A DNA stretch of 64,000 nt from Bradyrhizobium sp. WBAH42. GTDB lineage: Bacteria > Pseudomonadota > Alphaproteobacteria > Rhizobiales > Xanthobacteraceae. The stretch is from contig NZ_CP036533.1 in NCBI RefSeq assembly GCF_024585265.1, positions 2,737,001 through 2,801,000 of the forward strand, written 5' to 3'. This document shows positions 45,106 to 53,212 of the stretch, in pieces. The notes beneath the pieces were generated by a model. It saw only the letters and a program-made list of their open reading frames with translations, was not told the DNA's origin and did not search any database. The number at the start of each line of letters is the position of its first letter. Positions within the stretch are counted from its first letter, which is position 1. The translations under genes were made by a program, and so were the position numbers.

Positions 45106-45525
45106 ATGACGTCGCGCGCGGACAAGCTCGGCCGGATGGTCTCGCTGGTGAAGCTTCAGCTCCGGCTCTCCGAATGGCAGCTCGCACAATTGCGGCAGCA
45201 TGAGCGCATGCTGCAAGAAGAGCAGGAATGGTTGGTCGGAGCCTTGAACGATGGAAAGCCGCCGGCGGGATCGTCGAACGAATCGATCGCCCGGCGGCTC
45301 AACAGGACGAGCGTCGGCGCCCGCGCGGTGCAGGCGCAGGCCGCGCAGCAGCTCGACCAGGTTCGCCGCGAGACCCGCCGCGTGAAACAGCTCGAGGAGG
45401 TCGCCAAGGCCGCGCTCGCCGACAAGCTCCGCGATGCCGAGAAGCGCTCGCTCGAGGACATGACGGGAACGAGCCTTACCGTGCGCGCGTGGACGCCACT
45501 GCCAGCCAACCGGAACAAGACATGA
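45106..45525 (+). CDS. FliJ-like coiled-coil protein
   Basis: A 139-residue, charged, mostly helical protein (RLSEWQLAQLRQHERMLQEEQEWLVGAL; LDQVRRETRRVKQLEEVAKAALADKLRDAEKRSLEDM). Its size, coiled-coil character and place just after fliR suggest the FliJ role of escorting export chaperones to FliI/FlhA, since no other FliJ candidate is in the window. Sequence similarity to FliJ is not evident, so the role is inferred. It overlaps the next gene by four bases. Confidence 0.65.
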   Translation: MTSRADKLGRMVSLVKLQLRLSEWQLAQLRQHERMLQEEQEWLVGALNDGKPPAGSSNESIARRLNRTSVGARAVQAQAAQQLDQVRRETRRVKQLEEVAKAALADKLRDAEKRSLEDMTGTSLTVRAWTPLPANRNKT

Positions 45526-46004
45526 TCGTGACAGCGACGCCCGACCTCGTCCTCGACGTCCTCGAAGCCGCCGACCCCGTGACGCAGCGCGCCGCGACCG
45601 CGAAGCTCGATGCGCTGAAATCATCGGACGCCGATTTCGCCGCCACGATGGAGGCGGAAGTCGGCAAGGCCAAAGCGGCGTCTGCCGACCAAGTCGCGGC
45701 GAGAGTCGCCGAAGCACAGTCGGGGGCAGTGAACGGTGCACCGGTGCAGGTGATCAAGGCGCCGGCATCCGGCGAGGTCTACCGGAAGTTCGAAGCCTTC
45801 ATCCTCCAGACCTTCGTCGAGACGATGTTGCCGAAGGACTCGGAGGAGGTCTTCGGCAAGGGCACGGCTGGCGGCGTCTGGAAGTCGATGCTTGCAGAGC
45901 AGCTCGGCAATCAGCTGGCAAAGGGCAAGGGCGTCGGCATCGCCCGGCAGCTCGCCGCCGCACACCCGGCCGGACCGGACGCTGCGGGGAAGGCCGGATC
46001 GTGA
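45522..46004 (+). CDS. FlgJ-like rod-binding protein (no muramidase domain)
   Basis: A 160-residue protein with the rod-binding (FlgJ N-terminal) pattern near the C-terminus (YRKFEAFILQTFVETMLPKDSEEVFGKGTAGGVWKSMLAEQLGNQLAKGKGVGIARQL). It lacks the peptidoglycan hydrolase half; a separate lytic transglycosylase lies at 36222-36803. It should act as rod cap in the periplasm. I chose ATG 45522, overlapping the previous gene by four bases. Confidence 0.83.
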   Translation: MIVTATPDLVLDVLEAADPVTQRAATAKLDALKSSDADFAATMEAEVGKAKAASADQVAARVAEAQSGAVNGAPVQVIKAPASGEVYRKFEAFILQTFVETMLPKDSEEVFGKGTAGGVWKSMLAEQLGNQLAKGKGVGIARQLAAAHPAGPDAAGKAGS

Positions 46005-46043
46005 TCGGCGAACGGGTGACAGAAGTTGAGAGGTGAATTTCCA

Positions 46044-46544
46044 ATGCAGGCACATGAAGGCGCGGTAGCCGTGGCGATGGACCAGGCGGTCGCGGACACC
46101 GAGATGATGACGACGGAAGCCGCGCTGCTGCCCGTGCTGCTGCCGATCGGGGGTGGCGAGGCGATGGTCGACGCCGCGGATGCGGTGAGATCGGACGAAA
46201 TGCGTGGCCTGCTGGCTGCAATACGCCGGCTCGCGAGTATCGTCGAGGAGGAGACGACCGCACTCGCGACGGGCCAGAAGATCGATTTCGACGACTTCAG
46301 CGCGCGGAAGAGCCGGAGCATGCTCGAGTTCGTCCGCCTGATGCGGGCGCGGATGCACCTCGGCGGCCAGGTCGAGATCACCGAGGAGATTCAGCGGCTG
46401 CGGGAGAAGCTCGAACGGAATCGTTCCATTCTGGAAATGCACTACGACGCGGTCCGCGAGGTCGCGAGCATCATCGTCAAGGCGGTCAAGGACGCCGAGT
46501 CGGACGGCACCTATACCGGTCGCACAGCGCAGGACGGAAAATGA
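46044..46544 (+). CDS. FlgN-like export chaperone
   Basis: A 166-residue soluble protein with a mainly helical second half (FSARKSRSMLEFVRLMRARMHLGGQVEITEEIQRLREKLERNRSILEMHYDAVREVASIIVKAVKDAESDGTY), which resembles FlgN-type chaperones of hook-associated proteins. It has GAGGTG nine bases before ATG 46044. The likely clients would be FlgK and FlgL. Role inferred from fold style and position; it overlaps the next gene by four bases. Confidence 0.6.
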   Translation: MQAHEGAVAVAMDQAVADTEMMTTEAALLPVLLPIGGGEAMVDAADAVRSDEMRGLLAAIRRLASIVEEETTALATGQKIDFDDFSARKSRSMLEFVRLMRARMHLGGQVEITEEIQRLREKLERNRSILEMHYDAVREVASIIVKAVKDAESDGTYTGRTAQDGK

Positions 46545-46999
46545 TCAGACTGGTGCTGGCCGGGCTCTGGGTATGCATCCTCACGGCGGGCACGAGCTAT
46601 GCCGTCGCCTATTGGAAGGAGAAGGGCAGCCTGCTGCCGGCGAAGGACGAATATCTCGAAGGGCTGCAATATCACAAGACGCGGGCGCTGAGCGTGCCGA
46701 TGGTCGAGAACGGCAATGTGCAGGGCTACATCGTCGCGCGCTTCGTCTACACCATGGAGGGGCGGACCATGCACCAGCTGAACGTTCCACCGGAGCCATT
46801 CGTCGTCGACGAGGCCTTCCGCAGGATCTACGCCGACGATCGTCTCGACTTCAGGAAGCTCGCCCGCTACGACCTCGCCATCCTGACCACGGCCATCAAG
46901 CAACGCGTCAACGAACGGATGCAGGGTGATATCGTCCAGGACGTCCTGGTCGAGGACTTCAACTACGTCTCCAAGGAAGAATTCCAGCAGAAGCCGTAG
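46541..46999 (+). CDS. Conserved membrane-anchored protein of the flagellar operon (FliL-like layout)
   Basis: A 152-residue protein with one N-terminal hydrophobic helix (LVLAGLWVCILTAGTSYAVAYW) and a periplasmic domain with YIVARFVYTMEG, VPPEPFVVDEAFRRIY and IVQDVLVEDFNYVSKEEF. The architecture is that of FliL (short cytoplasmic end, one helix, compact periplasmic domain), though a bona fide fliL is already present at 26286. It is the last gene of the flgE operon and meets the convergent ftcR gene. I do not recognise a defined function. Confidence 0.7.
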   Translation: MIRLVLAGLWVCILTAGTSYAVAYWKEKGSLLPAKDEYLEGLQYHKTRALSVPMVENGNVQGYIVARFVYTMEGRTMHQLNVPPEPFVVDEAFRRIYADDRLDFRKLARYDLAILTTAIKQRVNERMQGDIVQDVLVEDFNYVSKEEFQQKP

Positions 47000-47077
47000 G
47001 GCATGCTGTTCGGAATAGCGCGGCGCTTGCGCCGCCACGGCAAGCCCGCGTGCTGCCGTCTCTGCCGCTGAAAGCGC

Positions 47078-47106
47078 AACGGCCTCTGCTGCTCGCAGAG
47101 GCCGTT
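47078..47106. terminator. Two-way terminator between the flgE operon and ftcR
   Basis: Perfect 12-bp stem AACGGCCTCTGC / GCAGAGGCCGTT around the loop TGCTC. It sits between two convergent genes and could stop transcription in both directions. No long T-run is present on either side. Confidence 0.75.
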
Positions 47107-47134
47107 ACCGGTTTGGTGGCGATGTCCTGCCGCG

Positions 47135-47905
47135 TCAGTTGCTGGCCGGGTATGCGGCCGGGGCGGCCTGCGCCCGGTTCAGGAGGATGCCGACGTCGTC
47201 GAGCTCCTGCACCGGCTCGTCGAGGGTTTCGCCCGCCGGGATGTTGAGGCGGTATCCGACGTAACGCCGGGCCACGATCGCGTCGAAGCCGAGGCGGTCG
47301 CGGAGCTTCTTGCGCAGCTTGCTGACGTGGCTCTCGATCACGCTCTCGTCGAAGGTGGACTCGAAGATGCCGTAGACCGCGTTGAAGATCTGCGTCTTGG
47401 TGATCCACTTGCCGTGGTTGGCCACCATATATTCGAGAATGCGCAGTTCGCGGCGGGGCAGGGTGAGGGCGTGGCCCGCGATTTCGGGGTCACGGCCGTT
47501 GAAGAAGACCTGGATCCTGCTCTCGCAGGGTCTCGGCAGCTCGCCCACCCGGCGGCGCGCGATCGCGGCCGTTCGGGCGAGGATCTCGCGCAGGTGTATA
47601 GGCACGTGCACGACGTCGTCCACGCCCGATTCGAACAGCTCCAGCGTGTTCTTGAGCATCTTCTGGCCGCTCATGGCGATGATGGGAGCCGATGAGCGCT
47701 TGCGCATCGCCCGCGGCAGGCTTCCGCGGGCATCGCAATCCCCGAGGAGAAAGGCGTCCACCGCCGCCAGATCGGATTCGCTCGCAGATTGCAACCAGTC
47801 CCAGAATTCTCCGGAGGAGAAGCCGATCGACGATACGCCTTCGCGAACGAGCCCTCCGACGTAGCTGTTCGCGACGCTCTCGCGATCATCAACGATAATA
47901 TACAT
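47135..47905 (-). CDS. ftcR: FtcR/LafR-type flagellar transcriptional regulator
   Basis: A 256-residue OmpR-class regulator: a degenerate receiver-like domain (about residues 1-115) and a winged-helix domain (about 140-230; LTLPRRELRILEYMVANHGKWITKTQIFNAVYG; VIESHVSKLRKKLRDRLGFDAIVARRYVGYRL). FtcR activates flgE in Brucella and Sinorhizobium, and the Bradyrhizobium homologue LafR controls lateral flagella. The receiver starts MYIIVDDRE, but the usual Lys before the C-terminal Pro is Val101 and the acceptor Asp is shifted (Asp56), so phosphorylation is uncertain. ATG 47905 is preferred over ATG 47929. It is convergent with the flgE operon. Confidence 0.9.
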   Translation of the reverse strand: MYIIVDDRESVANSYVGGLVREGVSSIGFSSGEFWDWLQSASESDLAAVDAFLLGDCDARGSLPRAMRKRSSAPIIAMSGQKMLKNTLELFESGVDDVVHVPIHLREILARTAAIARRRVGELPRPCESRIQVFFNGRDPEIAGHALTLPRRELRILEYMVANHGKWITKTQIFNAVYGIFESTFDESVIESHVSKLRKKLRDRLGFDAIVARRYVGYRLNIPAGETLDEPVQELDDVGILLNRAQAAPAAYPASN

Positions 47906-48725
47906 CAGTCTTTCGCCCCTGTTTCGCACTTGTTGCGGCCGGTTGGGTTGTTGTGATGCCCCGGCTCGGCAACGATGCTGTTTGACGACATTCCATCCCG
48001 CGAACCGTTGTTATGGTTTCGATATTCGCGGGCAGCCCTACGCGTTCAGTGCCTGCGTCTCGCGGGCCTGTTACTTCAACTCGTTACTGAAACGCTTACT
48101 GCGTGAGGCTCGGCGGGCGTCTTACGGATCACCTCGCGGAGCAGATTGAGAAACGACCTAGAACAGTTGCGCCAAGTTGCTCATCGCGTCCGAACACTGC
48201 TGAACTGTGTCGATCTCCTCGCCAACTGGCGAGAATCACTTGAGTAGGACCGTAACAATTGCCGATTCCCGATCAAGCGTGCGTAAGAAAGCGATTGCTA
48301 CGTGTGCTTGATACTGTTGATTCGTCTCGGGTTGTTTCTTGATATATCCAATCGTATCAGTTGATTTGAATCCTAAACTAGTTTTGCACCGTCGTGGTTG
48401 TATGGTTCCGCATCCCCGTACAATTACAGCCGTTTTGGGTGGTGCTCCGGGTCATGCAAATTGTGGGGTTTTCAACCCCGGATTGACACTGGAACCCGCT
48501 TTACCGCGTGCGACAATTCGACTCACGTCTGCGCCGCGACTCCAGCTTGGTGAAATCTTGGCGAGTGTGTGTCTTTCGAGTCGCACTCTCGCCACGTGTA
48601 TGACGCGATCGACTCATGCGACGCCTCATCGCGCGTGATGAAAAGCTTTCGACACGCACGTTTCAGGCAAGCTTCGGCAAATAGCGTCACCGCTCGACAG
48701 ACCGAACCGAACGGAGCATTTGCAT
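47906..48725. other. AT-rich 0.8-kb intergenic region upstream of ftcR/lafR
   Basis: Noticeably poorer in GC than the rest of the window, especially 48140-48520. It lies between the divergent ftcR gene and the membrane protein gene at 48726. It includes TATGGTT at 48012-48018, 107 bp upstream of the ftcR start, like the boxes before the first flagellin, and a hairpin GGGGTT-TTC-AACCCC at 48465-48479. No open frame looks coding. It likely holds several control sites of the regulator gene. Confidence 0.5.
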
Positions 48726-49676
48726 ATGTTGTCCGATGGACAAGCTCGTCCCAACGCGACCGCGGATGTTTTCGCGGCGGCGAAGCCGGCGCCGGAGGCG
48801 AGCGATACAATGGACAACGCGGCGCGAACGCCCAAGCCTGCCGCGAGCGCAAAGCGTGTATCGGCCGCGGCGAGCGACGAAGCTCTCGCAAAGGAGGCAC
48901 TCGAGGGCTTGAAGCGCATTCGTGCCAAGGCACGGCTCGACAAGATGGCAATCCCGAAACCTGCGCCGGTCGCGATCAAGCCGGCCGTGATCGTGGCGAA
49001 GCCGCCGCCGCCTCGTCCGACATGGGTCGTGCCGCTCGCAACGCTGGCGGTCGCTGCCATGTTGGTGGTCTGCGCCTGCACCGGCGTGATCGCCTATCTC
49101 ACCACCCAGCCGGCGCCGAACAACGTTGCGGCCAATGCGGAGATCAGGAATCTGCGCGAGACCGTCGCGCAGCTGCGCAAGCAGGTGTCGGGCGTGTCTG
49201 AAAATCTCGACGGCTTGCGCACCGCGGTCGATCAATCCAGCAAGGTCACGAACGATCGCTTCGGCAGGTTTGCGGAGAATCTGGACCGGATCGAGCGGGT
49301 GAGCTCGTCCTCGACGGCAAAGCTCGACAAGCTCGCTCAGGTGCAGGCCCAGGCTCCTGCGCCGGCGACGGTGCAAACGCAGCCGGTGTCGCCGCAAGGG
49401 CCGATGATGGCCGCAGTCGCCGCGCCCGAATTCACGGGATCGGTGCCTGCACCCGAGCGGGCGTCGGCGCCGCGCAAGGCAATCAAGGGCTGGTCGGTCC
49501 GTCAGGCCTATGAGGGGATCGCGATCCTGCAAGGCCCGAACGGCGTCATCGAAGCCGTGCTGGGACAGCAGGTGCCCGGTCTTGGCCGCATCGAAGAGAT
49601 CAGGAACGAGAACGGGCGCCTGGTGGTGGAAGCCAGCGGCGGCGTCATCTATTCGTCGCGCAAGGCAACGCCCTGA
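48726..49676 (+). CDS. Membrane protein with Pro-rich N-terminus and coiled coil, function unknown
   Basis: A 316-residue protein. Residues 1-98 are Ala/Pro/Lys-rich and probably cytoplasmic, a single helix spans about 100-124 (WVVPLATLAVAAMLVVCACTGVIAYL), and a periplasmic coiled coil follows (IRNLRETVAQLRKQVSGVSENLDGLRTAVDQSS). The C-terminal domain (WSVRQAYEGIAILQGPNGVIEAVLGQQVPGLGRIEEIRNENGRLVVEASGGVI) has the G-x-VPGLGR-IE-I style of small domains I have seen in several Bradyrhizobium proteins. It lies between ftcR and the second MarR gene. Function not recognised; it may belong to envelope or motility. Confidence 0.75.
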   Translation: MLSDGQARPNATADVFAAAKPAPEASDTMDNAARTPKPAASAKRVSAAASDEALAKEALEGLKRIRAKARLDKMAIPKPAPVAIKPAVIVAKPPPPRPTWVVPLATLAVAAMLVVCACTGVIAYLTTQPAPNNVAANAEIRNLRETVAQLRKQVSGVSENLDGLRTAVDQSSKVTNDRFGRFAENLDRIERVSSSSTAKLDKLAQVQAQAPAPATVQTQPVSPQGPMMAAVAAPEFTGSVPAPERASAPRKAIKGWSVRQAYEGIAILQGPNGVIEAVLGQQVPGLGRIEEIRNENGRLVVEASGGVIYSSRKATP

Positions 49677-49688
49677 TCGAGCGGCCTA

Positions 49689-50267
49689 CTATTGGCGGTG
49701 ATGCTCGAAGCTGGTGCACAGCAGATCGACCTCCGCCTCGGCAATCGGCGCGCGAAACAGGCGGCAGCTGAACTCGGCCGCCGTCTTGCTGTCGGTACCG
49801 GCGCGATCCTCCCGCAGGAAGATGCACCGCTTGCAGACGTCGGTGTGGTGCCGTTGCTCGGCGGCATCGGAGTGGTCAAGCACGTGCCGGAACGTGTCGC
49901 GGAAGCGGATCTTGACCTCGTCACCGAGAACGGCAATCGCTTCGACGAGGACGTTGACGGGGTCGCGCACCAGAAACTTCTTGCCCTGCTGGGTCACGCT
50001 CAACGTCACCGACCGCTTGTCGGTGGCCGAGCGCTTCCGCTCGAGATAGCCGAGCCGCTCGAGCTCGCCGATGATGAACGAGGCGGTGCCGCGCGTGGTG
50101 CCGACGTAGCTCGCCAGCGCCGAGGGGGTTCGGGAAAACCGGTTGGCGCGGGAGAGGAAGCGCAGCGCCATCCATTCGCGGTCGCGCAAACCATGCTTGG
50201 TGCCTTCGAACCACAGGATGCGTGCGGCCTGCTCCAACAGTTCTATCGATTCGCGCGCCAAATTCAT
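49689..50267 (-). CDS. MarR-family regulator with C-terminal four-cysteine motif (paralogue B)
   Basis: A 192-residue paralogue of the regulator at 11872-12507. The winged-helix core is nearly the same (GLRDREWMALRFLSRANRFSRTPSALASYVGTTRGTASFIIGELERLGYLERK, DKRSVTLSVT). The C-terminal part keeps CKRC, FSCRLFRAPI and LLCTSFE, so the four cysteines are conserved in spacing class between the two. It is convergent with the 48726 gene. A TCAATTGA palindrome lies at 50295-50302, 28 bp upstream of the start, and may be an autoregulatory site. Ligand and targets are unknown. Confidence 0.87.
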   Translation of the reverse strand: MNLARESIELLEQAARILWFEGTKHGLRDREWMALRFLSRANRFSRTPSALASYVGTTRGTASFIIGELERLGYLERKRSATDKRSVTLSVTQQGKKFLVRDPVNVLVEAIAVLGDEVKIRFRDTFRHVLDHSDAAEQRHHTDVCKRCIFLREDRAGTDSKTAAEFSCRLFRAPIAEAEVDLLCTSFEHHRQ

Positions 50268-50879
50268 TTCAGTTCCAGGTCGGATAAACTTTATTCAATT
50301 GAGCCTTGATTAGCGCAATCGGGGCGGACGGGAATGAACCCGCTTGCGCTTCGTCGTCCGTTGCCGGCGAGCGTCGCGCGTCGCGGGAAGAAGCCTCTGC
50401 GTTTCCGAAGATGGAACTTCCGGCCGTGGAACTAGGGTGTCACAAAGAAAGACCGGGTAAATCGCGCGGCCCAGATCCTCCGAAAATTTCAATCAAATGA
50501 CGTCGGTTTGCACGTGAATTGGTGATGACGCACGGTGCACGAACAACATGATGTGTCACCATCGTCACCGGGATTGCAATTTGTTGCGGCAGAGCCTGTC
50601 GGGTGCGCGAATAGGAGCATTCTCTGCAGCGACGGCAGGCCTGGCGCCAGGGAAAGAACCGCTTCTTTCGGTTAATGGATGTTGCGATGCAGTGCAGCTA
50701 GACGGTTAAGTCCGGCACACGATCGGGCTCCGGCGGACGGCGGACACCGGTGCTCGCCAACGAAGGGGTGAGGCGGTGAGCCGTGTCCTCGCAGGCTGGT
50801 GAGTTGCCTTTGTCCCGCAATTATTGGCGAATGCGGCGCCCGAGGGGCATCAGCATGGGAATCAGGAATGGGAAGATCG
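50268..50879. other. 612-bp intergenic region between divergent genes
   Basis: Separates MarR paralogue B (leftward) from the dienelactone hydrolase gene (rightward). It contains the TCAATTGA palindrome at 50295-50302 and AT-rich patches near 50490-50590. No convincing open frame, RNA gene or clear promoter pair is visible. Confidence 0.5.
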
Positions 50880-51767
50880 ATGAGCTTTGAAAACACCATC
50901 ACATCCGACGTCATTGGACTGACGAAAGTCGCCCCGCTCTCGCGCCGCGGATTCATGAGCGCCACCGCAGCCGTCGCCGCGGGCTACACGCTCGCGGCCG
51001 GTCCGGTCCGGGCCGATATCGTCACGACGGATACCAGCGGCCTCCAGGCCGGTGATGCCAAGATCAAGGTCGGCTCCGAGGAAATGCCCGCCTATTTCGC
51101 CCGCCCGGCCGGCAATACCAAGGCGCCGGTGATCATCGTGGCGATGGAGATCTTCGGCCTGCACGAATACATCAGGGACGTGACGCGGCGTCTCGCCAAG
51201 CTCGGCGCATTCGCGGTCGCGCCCGACTATTATTTCCGCAAGGGCGTCGACCTGACCAAGGTCGCGGACGTCAAGGAGCTGCTGCCGGTGGTGAATGCGA
51301 AGCCGGACGCGGAGTTGTTGTCGGATCTGGATGCTGTGGTCGCCTGGGCAGGATCGCAAGGCGGCGACGCAACGCGGCTCGGCACCATCGGCTTCTGCCG
51401 GGGCGGCCGCACGGTCTGGGAATATGCCGCCCACAGCGGTGCGCTCAAGGCGGGCGTTGCCTTCTATGGGACCCTGGTCGATCCCGCCAACCCGTTGTGG
51501 CCGAGGAGCCCGCTGCAGCTCGCGCCCGAGATGAAGGCGCCGGTGCTCGGCCTCTATGGCGGCGCCGATACCGGCATTCCCGTCGCCCAGGTCGAGCAGA
51601 TGAAGGCAGCGCTCGAGCAGAGCAAAAAGCCGGCCGACTTCAAGATCTACCCCGAAGCGCCGCACGGCTTCCATGCCGACTATCGCGGCAGCTACCGCAA
51701 GGACGCCGCCGAAGATGCCTGGAAGCAGGCAGAGGCCTGGTTCAAGAAATACGGCGTGTTGAGCTGA
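50880..51767 (+). CDS. Dienelactone hydrolase family protein, Tat-exported
   Basis: A 295-residue alpha/beta hydrolase. The Tat signal (SRRGFMSATAAVAAGYTLAAG) suggests export in folded form. The DLH catalytic triad is visible: Cys173 (GFCRGG), Asp230 (GADTGIP) and His262 (PHGFHADYR). DLH enzymes hydrolyse dienelactones and other esters or lactones. I chose ATG 50880, with GGAA upstream; ATG 50868 is possible. It is followed by a strong terminator and no coupled gene. Substrate unknown. Confidence 0.85.
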   Translation: MSFENTITSDVIGLTKVAPLSRRGFMSATAAVAAGYTLAAGPVRADIVTTDTSGLQAGDAKIKVGSEEMPAYFARPAGNTKAPVIIVAMEIFGLHEYIRDVTRRLAKLGAFAVAPDYYFRKGVDLTKVADVKELLPVVNAKPDAELLSDLDAVVAWAGSQGGDATRLGTIGFCRGGRTVWEYAAHSGALKAGVAFYGTLVDPANPLWPRSPLQLAPEMKAPVLGLYGGADTGIPVAQVEQMKAALEQSKKPADFKIYPEAPHGFHADYRGSYRKDAAEDAWKQAEAWFKKYGVLS

Positions 51768-51780
51768 CGCTCAATCAAGA

Positions 51781-51810
51781 GGGCGGCCAGAGCGGCCGCC
51801 CTTTCTCTTT
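51781..51810 (+). terminator. Rho-independent terminator after the dienelactone hydrolase gene
   Basis: Stem GGGCGGCC / GGCCGCCC around AGAGC, followed by TTTCTCTTT, 13 bp after the stop codon. It also lies close to the end of the convergent serine hydrolase gene. Confidence 0.9.
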
Positions 51811-51825
51811 CAGGGCGTGACGATC

Positions 51826-53093
51826 TCACTTCGTCATCGCGCCGTAGACGATGTCCTGGACCTGCTCGCGATAATATTCCTGAGCTCACCCGGCGCCGCC
51901 GTCCCCACCACGACGACGAGACGTTCCTTGGGATCGCAGAAGAACTGCGTCCCGTAAGCTCCGTTCCAGGTGAACTCGCCGGGATTGCCGGGGACCGACG
52001 ATAATCCTTCGGCCGTCCGGACCGCGACCGAAAGGCCGAAGCCGAAGCCACCGCGATGCGGCTCGACATTGGCGACGTTGTTCTTGATCTCGGGGCCGAG
52101 ATGGTTCGTCGTCATGTGACGGACCGTCTTCGGACCGAGGATGCGCTGACCGTCGAGCTCGCCGCCGTTGAGCAGCATCTGTCCGAAGCGGATGTAGTCG
52201 CCGACCGTCGCGAACGAGCAGGCGCCGCCGCAGTCGAACTTGGTCGGGGTGTCCAGGAGCTTGATGGCCTGCGGCTTGCCCGTCAGCGGATCGTTCGCGA
52301 AGGGGCGGGCGAGGCGCGGGCGCTGCGCGTCGGTCGGATGGAAGGTCGCGTCCTTCATGCCGAGCGGCTGCCAGACATTGGCGGCGAGATAGTCGCTGAG
52401 CTTCTGCTCGCTGACCTTCTCGACGACGGCGCCGAGCACGTCGATCGAAAAGCCGTATTCGAACTCGGTCGAGGGCTGATGCGCCAGCGGCAGCTTGGTG
52501 AGGCGATCGATGAAGGCCTGGGTGTCGCCTTCGATCGCCGGCGCTGTGCCATCGGGATATTGCCGCGCCACCGGGCTCGACGAGTCCGGACGGCCGCCAT
52601 ACATCAACCCCGACGTATGCCGGTAGAGATCGTGGATGAAGATCGGCGAGGCCTGCGGCTCGAGCTTGAGCGAACCGTCGGCCTGGGGAACGCCGACCTT
52701 CATGTCGGCGAAGCCCGGGTAGTAATCGGACAGCTTGGCCTGGAGCGGCAGCCGTCCCTGCTCCATCAGCGTCAGGCCGGCGACCGCTGCCATCGGCTTG
52801 GTCATCGACGCCAGCGCGAAGATCGCATCGATCGGCATCGGCGTGCCCCTGGCCGGGTCGAGCTGGCCATAGGCCTTGTAATGGACGAGCTTGCCGTCAC
52901 GGGCGATGGCGACCACTGCGCCGGGCACGCGCTTGGCCGCGATCTCGCGCGCGAAGAAATCATCGAGGCGTGCAAGGCCCTGTTTCGAAAATCCGACATC
53001 GTCGGGATTGGCTTCGGGCAGCGGCGCGGCGCGCGCGGCGCTGAGCGTGACGACGGCAATCGTCGCCGCGATCATGGCGATCGTCTTGTTCAT
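51826..53093 (-). CDS. Serine hydrolase / beta-lactamase family protein, probable 1-nt frameshift at the C-terminus
   Basis: A periplasmic class C beta-lactamase-like serine hydrolase of about 420 residues. It has a signal peptide (MIAATIAVVTLSAARA), SxxK motif SMTK (Ser96-Lys99) and the usual fold segments (GFGLSVAV, GTQFFCDP). The present frame ends at 51834 with ...GELRNIIASRSRTSSTAR, which looks frameshifted. In another frame the same DNA encodes AQEYYREQVQDIVYGAMTK and stops at 51826, a natural C-terminus. One base is probably missing near 51870-51890, by mutation or sequencing error. Most of the enzyme is intact. Substrate unknown (esterase, DD-peptidase or other). Confidence 0.75.
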
Positions 53094-53212
53094 GCATCCT
53101 CCCAAGGGGCGAGCTCGTTGTGTGGTGGCTCGCTCGACGCCTAGATCATGACCGCAGGCACGAAGTCAAGCGCGGGCAAGGCATGTCTGGCAGGCATCGG
53201 AGCGCAGGAACC

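Noticed and set aside
48440..48500. A sigma-54 promoter near TGGTGCTCCGGGTCATGCA
   Set aside because: The GG and GC elements are 15 bases apart instead of 12, so the spacing does not fit.
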